64,000 bases of DNA, taken from contig JAIOJX010000004.1 of the NCBI GenBank assembly GCA_022376925.1, positions 178,961,501-179,025,500 on the forward strand, in the 5' to 3' direction. The notes under the pieces were generated by a model. The model was not told where the DNA came from. It saw only the letters and a program-made list of their open reading frames with translations, and made no database searches. The stretch's first letter is position 1. Every line of letters begins with the position of its first letter. The position numbers and the translations under genes are program-made. Of this stretch, positions 1 through 18,026 are shown piece after piece. The stretch is from Tragulus kanchil. Its lineage: Eukaryota; Chordata; Mammalia; Artiodactyla; Tragulidae.

Positions 1-6160
<6,160 letters not shown>

Positions 6161-6190
6161 TAGAGGAGATTGTACAGCTGGTGGAATCTC

Positions 6191-6196
6191 AATAAA
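6191..6196 (+). terminator. RPL3: RPL3 polyadenylation signal
   Basis: Canonical AATAAA 31 nt after the stop codon; cleavage is expected near 6210, before the T/C-rich stretch at 6220-6240. Gives the very short 3' UTR typical of ribosomal protein mRNAs. Confidence 0.92.
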
Positions 6197-6417
6197 ATTA
6201 TTTTCCAGTGACATCTGCATCCACCTCTTTCTTTCTCAGTCCTGGCTGTTCCCCTTGAGCCCTCATGCTCCCCTGGGGGTGCTGTCCCCTACCTTTTTGC
6301 CTACCCCTGCACTCCCGTGCCTGGGGAATGTGAAGCAGAAGAGAGCCAGCCAGTCTGTTCCACCCTGGGCTGCTGAGGCCAGCCTGGGGCGTGAGCTCGG
6401 GGTGCCTGGGCTCTGCT

Positions 6418-8564
6418 GAGGCCGCTGTGTTTGTTCAGCGTGGATGGCAGTGCACGCTGGGAGATGAGGCGGTAAGGACAGACCTGGTGCCCCTGTCGCT
6501 CAGGGTCCAGACCCTGGCTCAGGTTAGTCAGTAGCCAGGTTCTGGTTGAGAGGCCCGTTGGAGAGGATGTTAGAAGGCCTGCACCTCACCTGGGTCACAG
6601 GACACTTCTGGAGGCCCTGAACATTGGCTTCATTTAGTTTGGGTGGGTGGAGGTCAGCGCCTTTGACCAGGTTCTCCTGGCTGGTGAAGTTGCAGATTCC
6701 CAATTTCTTCCCTCCTGGTCTAGATCTTTGGGGTAGTCTGACCGCTGTGGCCGCGTTGGTTACCTTGTGCTGACCATGTGGGCTAGTGAGCCCTCGAGCT
6801 CGTGCAGGGCTGTGCTACAGCCCATGGGGTCAAGACGTCAGGACAATGAACAGCAGGCCGGAAAGCACCGGGCTGCCCCAGCTCTGGACGGGGGCCTCTG
6901 GTCTCTGGCCCCCCCTTTGACCAGTGACTCGTCCCACCCCAGTCCAGCTCTTGCTTGGCCCCTTCGAGCCCAGCTGCTTCCACCTCATCTGCCTGAGTGG
7001 CATGTCTTGCCTTGGCCTCCACCTCAGCAAAGGGCAGAGGCCAGAGCTGCAGCAGCTCTGACACCCTGACTGGCATCCTGGCAGCCCTCTAGTTGCCTGC
7101 CAATTAATCCTAATTCATCCCCTGAGTTCTGTGTCGGTGATACAGCGAGGACACATGTATGCTCTGCGACCCTATGGGCGGTAGGGTTTTTCAGGCAAGA
7201 ATACTGGAGTGGTTTGCCATTTCCTCCAGGGGATCTGCCTGACTCGGACTGAACCCCGGGTCTCATGTTGGTGCTGTTAGGATTCCTGGAGGTGGTCTGC
7301 ATTGAGCCCATTTCCCAATGAGCACAGCATCCCCGTCACTGAAGCACAGAGGTTGCTTGAATTAGATGTGGGGTCACGCAAAGGCAGGCTGAGAAACAAC
7401 TCAGCCTGGGACCCGCCCCAAAGTCAGTCTGCCCAGGATTTCTAGAGTGCGGAGTCCTGAGCTCTGGGTGGGCCAGGAAAATGTTGCCCTTGAGAGTGGG
7501 GTCCGAGGCCGCTGTGTTTGTTCAGCGTGGATGGCAGTGCACGCTGGGAGATGAGGCGGTAAGGACAGACCTGGTGCCCCTGTCGCTCAGGGTCCAGACC
7601 CTGGCTCAGGTTAGTCAGTAGCCAGGTTCTGGTTGAGAGGCCCGTTGGAGAGGATGTTAGAAGGCCTGCACCTCACCTGGGTCACAGGACACTTCTGGAG
7701 GCCCTGAACATTGGCTTCATTTAGTTTGGGTGGGTGGAGGTCAGCGCCTTTGACCAGGTTCTCCTGGCTGGTGAAGTTGCAGATTCCCAATTTCTTCCCT
7801 CCTGGTCTAGATCTTTGGGGTAGTCTGACCGCTGTGGCCGCGTTGGTTACCTTGTGCTGACCATGTGGGCTAGTGAGCCCTCGAGCTCGTGCAGGGCTGT
7901 GCTACAGCCCATGGGGTCAAGACGTCAGGACAATGAACAGCAGGCCGGAAAGCACCGGGGCTGCCACAGCTCTGCACGGGGGCCTCTGGTGTCTGGCCCA
8001 CCCTTTGACCAGTGACTCGTCCCACCCCAGTCCAGCTCTTGCTTGGCCCCTTCGAGCCCAGCTGCTTCCACCTCATCTGCCTGAGTGGCATGTCTTGCCT
8101 TGGCCTCCACCTCAGCAAAGGGCAGAGGCCAGAGCTGCAGCAGCTCTGACACCCTGACTGGCATCCTGGCAGCCCTCTAGTTGCCTGCCAATTAATCCTA
8201 ATTCATCCCCTGAGTTCTGTGTCGGTGATACAGCGAGGACACATGTATGCTCTGCGACCCTATGGGCGGTAGGGTTTTTCAGGCAAGAATACTGGAGTGG
8301 TTTGCCATTTCCTCCAGGGGATCTGCCTGACTCGGACTGAACCCCGGGTCTCATGTTGGTGCTGTTAGGATTCCTGGAGGTGGTCTGCATTGAGCCCATT
8401 TCCCAATGAGCACAGCATCCCCGTCACTGAAGCACAGAGGTTGCTTGAATTAGATGTGGGGTCACGCAAAGGCAGGCTGAGAAACAACTCAGCCTGGGAC
8501 CCGCCCCAAAGTCAGTCTGCCCAGGATTTCTAGAGTGCGGAGTCCTGAGCTCTGGGTGGGCCAG
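6418..8564 (+). repeat. Tandem direct duplication 2 (period about 1088), downstream of RPL3
   Basis: Copy A 6418-7476, copy B 7505-8564, with a 28-bp filler (7477-7504) found only between them. A few substitutions and indels cluster near 6870-6910 versus 7958-8000. Both copies contain the same Bov-tA fragment and otherwise unique sequence. Confidence 0.96.
7140..7275 (-). mobile_element. Bov-tA SINE, partial; second copy 8228-8363
   Basis: Minus-strand element recognised from tctgcgaccctatgggcggt, gcaagaatactggagtgg and cctccaggggatctgcctga, the BovB-like half followed by part of the tRNA-like half. Confidence 0.82.
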
Positions 8565-9302
8565 TGGACCTCCAAGTCAACCTCTGTCCGCTGCCCTTGC
8601 AGCACGGGGCCCAGCTCAGGATCAGGCCCGACTGGCCGGAGCTGCCGTTGAGGTTGGAGCCACTAGGGGGCGAGAGTGGGCAGCACCCAGTGGAGACGGC
8701 CCCGCAGGAGGACCTCCCTCGACTTTGCAGGGGCTCAGGGTTCCCTCCCGAACGGAGGCCTGTTCAGATGCCCCTAGTTCTGGGAGTCAAGCCCACACAG
8801 GGTCAGGATCTGCTCCAAAGTCACCGGCCCGTCTGGCAGAGCCGAGCAGGAGTGCCTGGCTTTGTAGGTTCTTGCCACTACAAGAGTTTCCCTCCAGTCA
8901 TGTCTGTCCTGGGGAAGGCGCTGAGCTCAGCAGTGGTCACACTTCATCCTCACACACCCCAGTTGCCCTTGGCAACTCCTGGCCTCCCCTAACTCTGAGG
9001 TCAGCCCTGGAGCCCAGCCGCCTACCCAGCCCAGGTAGGAAAAGGCTTTGCTGGTTTGAGGTGTCCTGGCTGGGCCTCTGCCCAGTGACAGGTACGGCCA
9101 GGGTGACTGGGGACGTGAGGTCCAGAGACCAGGGTGCAGGCGTGGGCACACCCTCGTGGGAATGGAGAGTCCATTCAAGGTGGGGCTTGCTTCAGGACAG
9201 CCCTGGTCTGTCATCTGTCCTAGTATCCCCACGCCCCCATCCTCCTCGTTTCTGCCCTGCCCCTGGCCGGTGAGGGAGCTTGGGCACATCCCAGATCACA
9301 GA
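8565..9302. other. Single-copy intergenic sequence with a CTCF-like site
   Basis: GC-rich DNA without a recognisable gene or repeat. Open frames of 140-180 codons on either strand are low-complexity and lack start context or known motifs. The notable element is ccactagggggcg at 8660-8672. Confidence 0.6.
8660..8672 (+). promoter_or_regulatory. CTCF-like motif downstream of RPL3
   Basis: ccactagggggcg matches the CTCF core (CCASYAGRKGGCR) in forward orientation. It lies 2.5 kb past the RPL3 poly(A) signal, a plausible insulator place. Occupancy cannot be read from sequence. Confidence 0.45.
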
Positions 9303-9515
9303 GGGCCTCCTAGGTGGCGCTGGTGGTGAACTGCCTGCCAATGAGGGAGACAGACGTGGGTTCTATCCCCGGGTCAGGAAGATCCTCTGGAGGAGGGCAT
9401 GGCAATCCACTCCAGGACTCTGGTCTGGAGAGTCCCTGTGGACAGAGGAGCCTGGGGGGCTACAGTCCATGGGGTCGCAAAGAATCAGACGTGACTGAGT
9501 GACCTGAGCACGCAC
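9303..9515 (+). mobile_element. Bov-tA SINE, near full length
   Basis: tRNA-like head (cctcctaggtggcgctggtg, gttctatcc) followed by the BovB-like half (gtcaggaagatcctctggag, ctacagtccatggggtcgc, tgactgagtgacc). Confidence 0.9.
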
Positions 9516-9796
9516 ACACGATGTAACTTGTTCATTAGAATTATAACACCGTTAGATCCAATTACTATAGAAAAAAAGGTTGTGGATCTAACAGTAGGAT
9601 CATTCTGAACTGTGAACTTCCTTTGAATATTATCCTTTTGTGTGATCAGGGCCCTGACTTGTATATTTTACATTTCTTTCAAATTGGAAACTTAGATTTA
9701 CTCCTGAGTTGTAAACTTTTTGAGTTGATTATTGGATTGTGAAAGTGCATTGCTATTACAGACATTGACCAAGAAAGTTACTTTCATAGTAAATGC
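9516..9796. other. AT-rich unclassified stretch
   Basis: About 280 bp of AT-rich DNA between two SINEs, contrasting with GC-rich surroundings. It may be an old transposon remnant, but I do not recognise a family. Confidence 0.4.
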
Positions 9797-9932
9797 ACTT
9801 AAAATTTTTTTTCTTAAAAAATTTTCTTTGGCTGTGCAGCTTGTACGATCTTAGTTGTCCAACCAGGGATTGAACCTGGGCTGTGGCAGTGAGAGCGCAG
9901 AATCCTAACCACTGGACTGCCTGGAAACTCCC
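9797..9932 (-). mobile_element. CHR-type SINE
   Basis: Minus strand: ends with ggactgcctggaaactccc (degenerate head), tRNA-like gattgaacctggg in the middle and a T-rich (A-tail) start. Confidence 0.8.
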
Positions 9933-11001
9933 CTATAGGCACTTGAAAAACAAGTGATAAATGCTGTGAAGAAATGAAACGGGTTGAGAGACCGGGCCAG
10001 GAGGCCTTGCTGAAACCCGAGGGTGTAGCAGATCCAACCTGGCGGGGCTCTAAGGAGAGGACCCCCCCATGCAAAGGGAACAGTGGGCACCAAGGCCCTG
10101 AGGTGGGGACAAGGCTTTGGGGCTCAGATCTGAGCTCCCCAAGGAAGCAGCCTTCCAGGGAAAGTCTGAGTGAGTGGGTATATAGTAGGTGCTCAGTGAG
10201 TATTCCCTGAGTCTCTGGGACTCGTCTGTGCTTGTGTCTGTCCGGGTGTCCCACGCGGGAGGTCCCTAGGCATTTCCGTGGGCCTGCAGTGGGCGGGGCG
10301 GTGGACCGGGCCCCCTGAGGGCCGTGTCTGTGCGTGTCACCGACAGCGGTCTCCGAGTGCCCGGAGGTGCGCGCTTCCTGTCACCTGAACCCCCCGCACA
10401 GGCCTCTGGAATCCTGCGGTGACAGAACACGGAGCCTCATTCCATTCCTCCTGAGAAAAAAAAGGATAAAGAAAACACTTGCTGGAAATTTCTGAGCAAG
10501 TGAGAACACGGAGGTGGCAGGAGCCACTATTGCCTTAAAAGGCAGGGCCAGCGACTTGGTGGAGCTCACCTGGGAATGGCCTTGGGGGTGGAGGTGCTCT
10601 CCCCTGTCCTCGGCCCTCCGTCCTTCAGCGCCCCCAGTCCCGCCCCGCCCCCGGGTGCCTGGCCTTGGCTCCCAGGGACCTCACCCTCCTCCTGTCAGCT
10701 CTTGGCATGCAGCTGCTTGTCGGAGGCTTCTGTGGGCCCCCCACCCTCCATGCGACGTTCTGCCGTTCAGGCTGGCGCTCAGGGCCTGCGGCCTCTCCGG
10801 CAGCGTAAGCCTCCTGGGGTCCAGAATCCTGACTGATCTCAGGAGCCCCAATAGCTCCCCCTGTCCTTTCAGCAGAGGCTCCAAAGTCCGGGCTGATCCC
10901 TGAGAGGAAAGGGGCCTGCCTCGGACTCTGCAGGAGGCAGGAAAGCAACGTCTATGAGCCGAGGAATGAGGGCGGTGGCAGCCAGGACACGTCCAGGCCC
11001 T
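9933..11001. other. Single-copy intergenic sequence
   Basis: GC-rich in 10260-10900, with no supported gene. Open frames up to 188 codons on the minus strand run into a Bov-tA SINE and are not coding in appearance. Confidence 0.6.
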
Positions 11002-11011
11002 ATTAACACAT

Positions 11012-11194
11012 TGTTCTGTCCATAAGTCATGTCCAACTCTTTGCGACCCCATGAACTGTAGTCCGCCAGGCTCTTCTGTCTGTGGGATTCCCAGGCGAGA
11101 ATACTGGAATGGCTTGCCAGTTCCTTCTCCAGGGATCTTCCCAAGCCAGGGATCAAAGTCATGTCTCCTGCACTGGCATGCGAATGCTTTACCC
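11012..11194 (-). mobile_element. Bov-tA SINE with target-site duplication
   Basis: Minus-strand element (tcatgtccaactctttgcga, gagaatactggaatgg, cttccc). Flanked by attaacacat at 11002-11011 and again at 11195-11204, a 10-bp TSD. Confidence 0.87.
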
Positions 11195-11399
11195 ATTAAC
11201 ACATCAGAGCTATTAAGTGTCCAAACGACCGTGGCCCCTGGACCCACAATGCTGCCCAGGGCCTGACTTCACCAGCTCCTCACCCTTGATAACCAGCAGT
11301 CATGTTCACTTCAAAGGCCTCAGAAGGTGGTGCCCCAGTCAGCAGGGAGTAGTAATTGTGAATACTTTTTTCCTATTGGGCACTGTCCTATGTACTTCA

Positions 11400-11560
11400 T
11401 ATATATAAGCCCGATACTCAGGATCACCCCTTGGGGCAGCTTTTATTATTTCCAGATTTTATAAATAAGAAACTGAGGCTCAGAGAGGGTAAGCAACTTG
11501 CCCAAGGGCACACAGTGTATAACTGGTAGGGTGGGATTTGAGCCCAGGCATCTCCTCACC
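11400..11560 (-). mobile_element. MIR; second copy 12519-12679
   Basis: gaaactgaggctcagagagg, aacttgcccaagggcacaca and gatttgagcccagg are the reverse complement of the MIR core. Confidence 0.85.
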
Positions 11561-11607
11561 CTGATCCTATGCTAGGGCCTACATAGCATAGCTTGGCTCG
11601 GAGGAGG

Positions 11608-11740
11608 AGTTGGTGCTTTGGTTTTTTTTGTTTGGTTTTGTCATGCTATGCAGCATGTGGGATCTTAGTTCCCCTACCAGGAACTGAACGAACCCCTGCC
11701 CCCTTCAGTGGAGGGGCACAGAGCCCTAACCCTGGACTTC
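11608..11740 (-). mobile_element. CHR-type SINE; second copy 12727-12859
   Basis: T-rich start, gcatgtgggatcttagttcc and a degenerate tRNA-like gaactgaacgaaccc, ending in ggacttccagg. Confidence 0.75.
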
Positions 11741-11759
11741 CAGGATAGTGCCCAAGGGT

Positions 11760-11931
11760 GCTTATTTCTTGAGTACCTACTGTGTGCAAAACTTTGTGTT
11801 AGACCCTTTCAAATAGACCTCATTTAATCCCTGAAAGCACTATGCCCATTTCACAGATGGGGAAAATGGGGAGGGGACTCAGAGACTCCTCCCAGGTCAG
11901 AGAGCTGCAGTGTTCTCTGTCGGATGTTTTA
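11760..11931 (-). mobile_element. MIR, 3' part, split by a later SINE; second copy 12879-13050
   Basis: ttgagtacctactgtgtgc, ctcatttaatccctgaaag and cccatttcacagatgggg are MIR-like in reverse. The tailed SINE at 11932 entered its edge. Confidence 0.75.
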
Positions 11932-12243
11932 TTTATTTTTTTTTTTTCGGGGGAGGGAATAGGGTTGGAAAGGGAGGGGGGCGGGCAGGCCACTTCTACT
12001 GGTCTTTCATTATCCATTTTCATCCATCTTTGTTCTTTGGCCTGTGTGGGCCTCCCATCGCGGTGGCCTCCGTTGTGGCAGAGCACCGGCTCTGGGCGCA
12101 TGCGCTCCAGAGCTCCGGCTTGGTCATTGGACTCATCGGTCCAGCCGCTCCGCGGCACGTGGGATCTTCCCAGGCCAGGGCTCGAACCGGTGCCCCTTGC
12201 ACTGCAAGGCGGTGTCCTTACCCACTGGACCACCAGGGAAGCC
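11932..12243 (-). mobile_element. Tailed CHR-like SINE with 15-bp TSD; second copy 13051-13362
   Basis: Minus-strand element whose head ends at accaccagggaagcc. TSD ctgtcggatgtttta at 11917-11931 and 12244-12258 is intact, so insertion is fairly recent. A third, head-only copy at 14449-14549 comes from duplication 4. Confidence 0.9.
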
Positions 12244-13259
12244 CTGTCGGATGTTTTAGATGCCGTCTCCCTGGGTGACAAGGGCAGCCCTCTGAGTCGT
12301 ATCGGTTCCTGGTGTCCTGACGGTGAAATTGGTCCCGCTTTCATCGACCGTGGCCCCTGGACCCACAATGCTGCCCAGGGCCTGACTTCACCAGCTCCTC
12401 ACCCTTGATAACCAGCAGTCATGTTCACTTCAAAGGCCTCAGAAGGTGGTGCCCCAGTCAGCAGGGAGTAGTAATTGTGAATACTTTTTTCCTATTGGGC
12501 ACTGTCCTATGTACTTCATATATATAAGCCCGATACTCAGGATCACCCCTTGGGGCAGCTTTTATTATTTCCAGATTTTATAAATAAGAAACTGAGGCTC
12601 AGAGAGGGTAAGCAACTTGCCCAAGGGCACACAGTGTATAACTGGTAGGGTGGGATTTGAGCCCAGGCATCTCCTCACCCTGATCCTATGCTAGGGCCTA
12701 CATAGCATAGCTTGGCTCGGAGGAGGAGTTGGTGCTTTGGTTTTTTTTGTTTGGTTTTGTCATGCTATGCAGCATGTGGGATCTTAGTTCCCCTACCAGG
12801 AACTGAACGAACCCCTGCCCCCTTCAGTGGAGGGGCACAGAGCCCTAACCCTGGACTTCCAGGATAGTGCCCAAGGGTGCTTATTTCTTGAGTACCTACT
12901 GTGTGCAAAACTTTGTGTTAGACCCTTTCAAATAGACCTCATTTAATCCCTGAAAGCACTATGCCCATTTCACAGATGGGGAAAATGGGGAGGGGACTCA
13001 GAGACTCCTCCCAGGTCAGAGAGCTGCAGTGTTCTCTGTCGGATGTTTTATTTATTTTTTTTTTTTCGGGGGAGGGAATAGGGTTGGAAAGGGAGGGGGG
13101 CGGGCAGGCCACTTCTACTGGTCTTTCATTATCCATTTTCATCCATCTTTGTTCTTTGGCCTGTGTGGGCCTCCCATCGCGGTGGCCTCCGTTGTGGCAG
13201 AGCACCGGCTCTGGGCGCATGCGCTCCAGAGCTCCGGCTTGGTCATTGGACTCATCGGT

Positions 13260-15635
13260 CCAGCCGCTCCGCGGCACGTGGGATCTTCCCAGGCCAGGGC
13301 TCGAACCGGTGCCCCTTGCACTGCAAGGCGGTGTCCTTACCCACTGGACCACCAGGGAAGCCCTGTCGGATGTTTTAGATGCCGTCTCCCTGGGTGACAA
13401 GGGCAGCCCTCTGAGTCGTGTATCGGTTCCTGGTGTCCTGACGGTGAAATTGGTCCCGTTTTCATCGTGAGGACACTGAGGCCTGGAAGGTTAAGTAAGC
13501 CCCTCAGTCAGGCCAGATTCTCAGAAGTGCTGACGCAGAAAGCCAAATCCAGGCGCCAGGAGCTCAGTGCAAACCACTGCACTGCACCGTCCTCATCAAT
13601 AGGGGTCTGAAGCAGGTGCAAGCAGGAGGAACGCCCCATCCCAGCAGCCACTGCAGCACCAACGACCCCTCGTAGACGCGCACTCCGGCCCTTGCTTGCT
13701 TGAGAGCTGGGGGATCCCTGGGGGGGGGCGCCCTCAGGGCTGCCAGCCCACTGGTGGGGTGCCAGGTACCACAGCCGGCCCACTGCCTCCTGCCTCGGCC
13801 GCACAGCTGGCCTCCGGGCTTCATATGACTATGGAGAAGTGACCTCTCCCCGCCCCAGCCCCCAGCAGCCAGGCGGAGGCAAGGGCTATGAGAGAGAGCG
13901 CTAAAGATAGCCGGCTGGCCGACTTCCCCCTGGCACTGGCCACCCCCTCGTCCCCCACGGGCTCCTCCACAGGCCCCGCCCACAGCAGCCACGTCCCGGA
14001 GCCGGTCACCCGGCCTGGGGCCCCACACAGGGACCCTCTGGCCCTGGGCCAGGCAGGGATGTGACCTGTCCACTCTGGCAGGCCCCCTCGCCCTCCAATG
14101 GCCACTTGACAGGCGGGGAGCCTTATTACCACCCCACTTTCTCCCCGGGGAGCCCGAGCAGAAGTGGGGCAGCAGCTCCCAAGAGCTCAGCAGCCCTTTC
14201 ACACACACCAGCGCCCACGAACACACCTCCACCCTGACGCAGCCACCGGGTTCCCTCAGACTGCGACCACATCTGCACAGGGGACCTGAAGGCCCATGGG
14301 GACAGCATGCCCTCCTGCTCCCTCAGGGCCAGTCGCTCACCTAAGCACTCCAAGATGTGTTCCATCAAAGGCAGGGCTCTCCCTGCTCAAGAGCTTTCCA
14401 TGGCTCCTGGCTACACATTCATTCATTCCTGCACCAGTCTGGATTAAGCCAGCCGCTCGCGCACGTGGGATCTTCCCAGGCCAGGGCTCGAACCGGTGCC
14501 CTTGCACTGCAAGGCGGTGTCCTTACCCACTGGACCACCAGGGAAGCCCTGTCGGATGTTTTAGATGCCGTCTCCCTGGGTGACAAGGGCAGCCCTCTGA
14601 GTCGTGTATCGGTTCCTGGTGTCCTGACGGTGAAATTGGTCCCGTTTTCATCGTGAGGACACTGAGGCCTGGAAGGTTAAGTAAGCCCCTCAGTCAGGCC
14701 AGATTCTCAGAAGTGCTGACGCAGAAAGCCAAATCCAGGCGCCAGGAGCTCAGTGCAAACCACTGCACTGCACCGTCCTCATCAATAGGGGTCTGAAGCA
14801 GGTGCAAGCAGGAGGAACGCCCCATCCCAGCAGCCACTGCAGCACCAACGACCCCTCGTAGACGCGCACTCCGGCCCTTGCTTGCTTGAGAGCTGGGGGA
14901 TCCCTGGGGGGGGGCGCCCTCAGGGCTGCCAGCCCACTGGTGGGGTGCCAGGTACCACAGCCGGCCCACTGCCTCCTGCCTCGGCCGCACAGCTGGCCTC
15001 CGGGCTTCATATGACTATGGAGAAGTGACCTCTCCCCGCCCCAGCCCCCAGCAGCCAGGCGGAGGCAAGGGCTATGAGAGAGAGCGCTAAAGATAGCCGG
15101 CTGGCCGACTTCCCCCTGGCACTGGCCACCCCCTCGTCCCCCACGGGCTCCTCCACAGGCCCCGCCCACAGCAGCCACGTCCCGGAGCCGGTCACCCGGC
15201 CTGGGGCCCCACACAGGGACCCTCTGGCCCTGGGCCAGGCAGGGATGTGACCTGTCCACTCTGGCAGGCCCCCTCGCCCTCCAATGGCCACTTGACAGGC
15301 GGGGAGCCTTATTACCACCCCACTTTCTCCCCGGGGAGCCCGAGCAGAAGTGGGGCAGCAGCTCCCAAGAGCTCAGCAGCCCTTTCACACACACCAGCGC
15401 CCACGAACACACCTCCACCCTGACGCAGCCACCGGGTTCCCTCAGACTGCGACCACATCTGCACAGGGGACCTGAAGGCCCATGGGGACAGCATGCCCTC
15501 CTGCTCCCTCAGGGCCAGTCGCTCACCTAAGCACTCCAAGATGTGTTCCATCAAAGGCAGGGCTCTCCCTGCTCAAGAGCTTTCCATGGCTCCTGGCTAC
15601 ACATTCATTCATTCCTGCACCAGTCTGGATTAAGC
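13260..15635 (+). repeat. Tandem direct duplication 4 (period 1186)
   Basis: Copy A 13260-14448, copy B 14449-15635. Copy B starts in the middle of a SINE (ccagccgctcg) directly after the unique word ggattaag. The first bases of copy B have lost bases in runs (gctccgcgg to gctcgcg, gcccctt to gccctt); the rest looks identical. Confidence 0.96.
13470..14448. other. Single-copy GC-rich intergenic sequence (second copy 14656-15635)
   Basis: About 1 kb without recognised repeats. Minus-strand open frames of 80-222 codons occur in both copies but show compositional bias, no domain and no splice context. No gene called. Confidence 0.55.
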
Positions 15636-17706
15636 ACCTCCTATGCATCAGGCTGAGCGTTGAAGAATTGTTGCTTTAGGACTGTTGGAGAAGACTCTTG
15701 AGAGTCCCTTGGACTGCAAGGACATCAAACCAGTCAATCCTACAGGAAATCATCCCTGAATATTTATTGGAAGGACTGATGTTGAAGCTGAAGCTCCGAT
15801 ACGTTGGCCACCTGATGCGAAGAGCCAACTCATTGGAAAAGACCCTGATGCTGGAAAAGACAGAGCGTGGGAAGAGAAAGGGGCAACAGAGGATGAGGTG
15901 GTCGGATGGCCTCATCAACTCAATGGACATGCGCTTGAGCAAACTCTGGGGGACGGTGAAGGACAAGGAAGCCTGATGCGCTGCAGTCCATGGGTCACAG
16001 AGTCGGACACAGCTTAGCAACTAGACGACAACAGCAATGCACCCGGCGCCTGGGTGTGGCATTCAAGACACGTCCGCCCTTAGCCGCAGCCCACCTACCC
16101 GCTCATCACAGGCTGCTGTGCCCTGGCCACGTGGGACCACCGGCGTCCTCCGCGCGTGGCGAGCAGGGCTGGATCCTGGCTCGGCCCCTCGCACCACCAG
16201 GACAGCCCCCGGAGACCGCCGGGAGGATTCCACGGGCCCTGTGTGCGACCCATCACTGCCCTGCGTCTTCACACAATGTCCGGCCCTCACTCCCAACGGT
16301 ACGTACTGAATGTGTGGACAGCGCCCCGAGGAGTCAGTATCTTACTTCTGTTTCACAGACGACCGAGCGAGGTCTCAGAGCAGGCGGCCGACGTCCCCGG
16401 CTCACAGAGCCCGTGGGTGGTCCTGCCTGATCTGCACCGAGGCTCAGCCCGAGGCTGTGTCCAGTTTTGTTCTCAGAATGAGCTTCATCTGGGATCATAC
16501 GTATCTGTAAACAGCAAAACTCTGTGAAAGTAAAAAGTAAAATAAAAAACAATTTAAAAAGAAAAGAATGAGCTTCATAGCTTTGCTTTGTCTTTATTTA
16601 TTTTAAAATTTAATTTTACTTTACACAGTCGCAAAGCACTCCAAGATGTGTTCCATCAAACAGGGTCCTGAAGTTTATCTTACATTCATTCATTCCTGCA
16701 CCAGTCTGGATTAAGCACCTCCTATGCATCAGGCTGAGCGTTGGAGAACTGTTGCTTTAGGACTGTTGGAGAAGCCTCTTGAGGGTCCCTTGGCCTGCAA
16801 GGACATCAAACCAGTCAATCCGCCAGGACATCATCGCTGAATATTTATTGAAGGACTGATGTTGAAGCTGAAGCTCGATACGTTGGCCACCTGATGCGAA
16901 GAGCCAACTCATTGGAAAAGACCCTGATGCTGGAAAAGACAGAGCGTGGGAAGAGAAAGGGGCAACAGAGGATGAGGTGGTCGGATGGCCTCATCAACTC
17001 AATGGACATGCGCTTGAGCAAACTCTGGGGGACGGTGAAGGACAAGGAAGCCTGATGCGCTGCAGTCCATGGGTCACAGAGTCGGACACAGCTTAGCAAC
17101 TAGACGACAACAGCAATGCACCCGGCGCCTGGGTGTGGCATTCAAGACACGTCCGCCTTAGCCGCAGCCCACCTACCCGCTCATCACAGGCTGCTGTGCC
17201 CTGGCCACGTGGGACCACCGGCGTCCTCCGCGCGTGGCGAGCAGGGCTGGATCCTGGCTCGGCCCCTCGCACCACCAGGACAGCCCCCGGAGACCGCCGG
17301 GAGGATTCCACGGGCCCTGTGTGCGACCCATCACTGCCCTGCGTCTTCACACAATGTCCGGCCCTCACTCCCAACGGTACGTACTGAATGTGTGGACAGC
17401 GCCCCGAGGAGTCAGTATCTTACTTCTGTTTCACAGACGACCGAGCGAGGTCTCAGAGCAGGCGGCCGACGTCCCCGGCTCACAGAGCCCGTGGGTGGTC
17501 CTGCCTGATCTGCACCGAGGCTCAGCCCGAGGCTGTGTCCAGTTTTGTTCTCAGAATGAGCTTCATCTGGGATCATACGTATCTGTAAACAGCAAAACTC
17601 TGTGAAAGTAAAAAGTAAAATAAAAAACAATTTAAAAAGAAAAGAATGAGCTTCATAGCTTTGCTTTGTCTTTATTTATTTTAAAATTTAATTTTACTTT
17701 ACACAG
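15529..17706 (+). repeat. Tandem direct duplication 5 (period about 1078-1105)
   Basis: Copy A 15529-16628, copy B 16634-17706. The first 70 bases of copy B are scrambled relative to copy A (acagggtcctgaag replaces aggcagggctctccct and the next 30 bases), then the match becomes near perfect. Overlaps the end of duplication 4. Confidence 0.95.
15675..16045 (+). mobile_element. BovB (RTE) LINE 3' end; second copy 16757-17124
   Basis: Translates, with interruptions, to the end of BovB reverse transcriptase ORF (YVGHLMRRANSLEKTLM, then RMRWSDGLINSMDM) and finishes with the BovB-type end gtcggacacagcttagcaac. 5'-truncated and inactive. Confidence 0.92.
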
Positions 17707-17815
17707 AATTTTGTTGGTGACTGCCAAACATCGACCCAAATCCTCCGTAGGTACACACACGTTCCCCTCCAGCCCCGCCGAGCCTCCCCTGCTCCCCGTC
17801 CCACCCCTCCAGCTG
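17690..17815 (-). mobile_element. Ruminant L1 3' UTR fragment
   Basis: cagaattttgttggtgactg, ataggta-like cgtaggtacacacacg and cccgtcccacccctccag resemble the reverse complement of ruminant L1 3' ends. Confidence 0.55.
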
Positions 17816-18026
17816 CTTTGCCTTTAAAACCTGATCAGTGGCCCACACCGGGAGCTACGACCTGGGAGGTGCTGAGGGAAAGTGGTCCCCACAGCCTGGA
17901 CAGGCAGATGACGCAGCCCCAGCTGCACATGAAACTTCCTGAGGAACCTGACACCCGGGGGTGACCTCCATGGTTCCTTGGGTACGCGTGAAATATCTCA
18001 CATTTCATTTAAAAATTCAGAATAGG

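Larger units (their letters stand above)
11226..13469 (+). repeat. Tandem direct duplication 3 (period 1119)
   Basis: Copy A 11226-12344, copy B 12345-13469. Contains two MIR pieces, a CHR SINE and a tailed CHR SINE in both copies. Copy B overlaps the start of duplication 4, so part of the SINE head occurs three times. Confidence 0.96.

Noticed and set aside
14750..15418. Repeated 222-codon minus-strand frames (also 13564-14232)
   Set aside because: They are the same frame seen twice through duplication 4, low-complexity Gly/Trp/Arg-rich and without homologous features.
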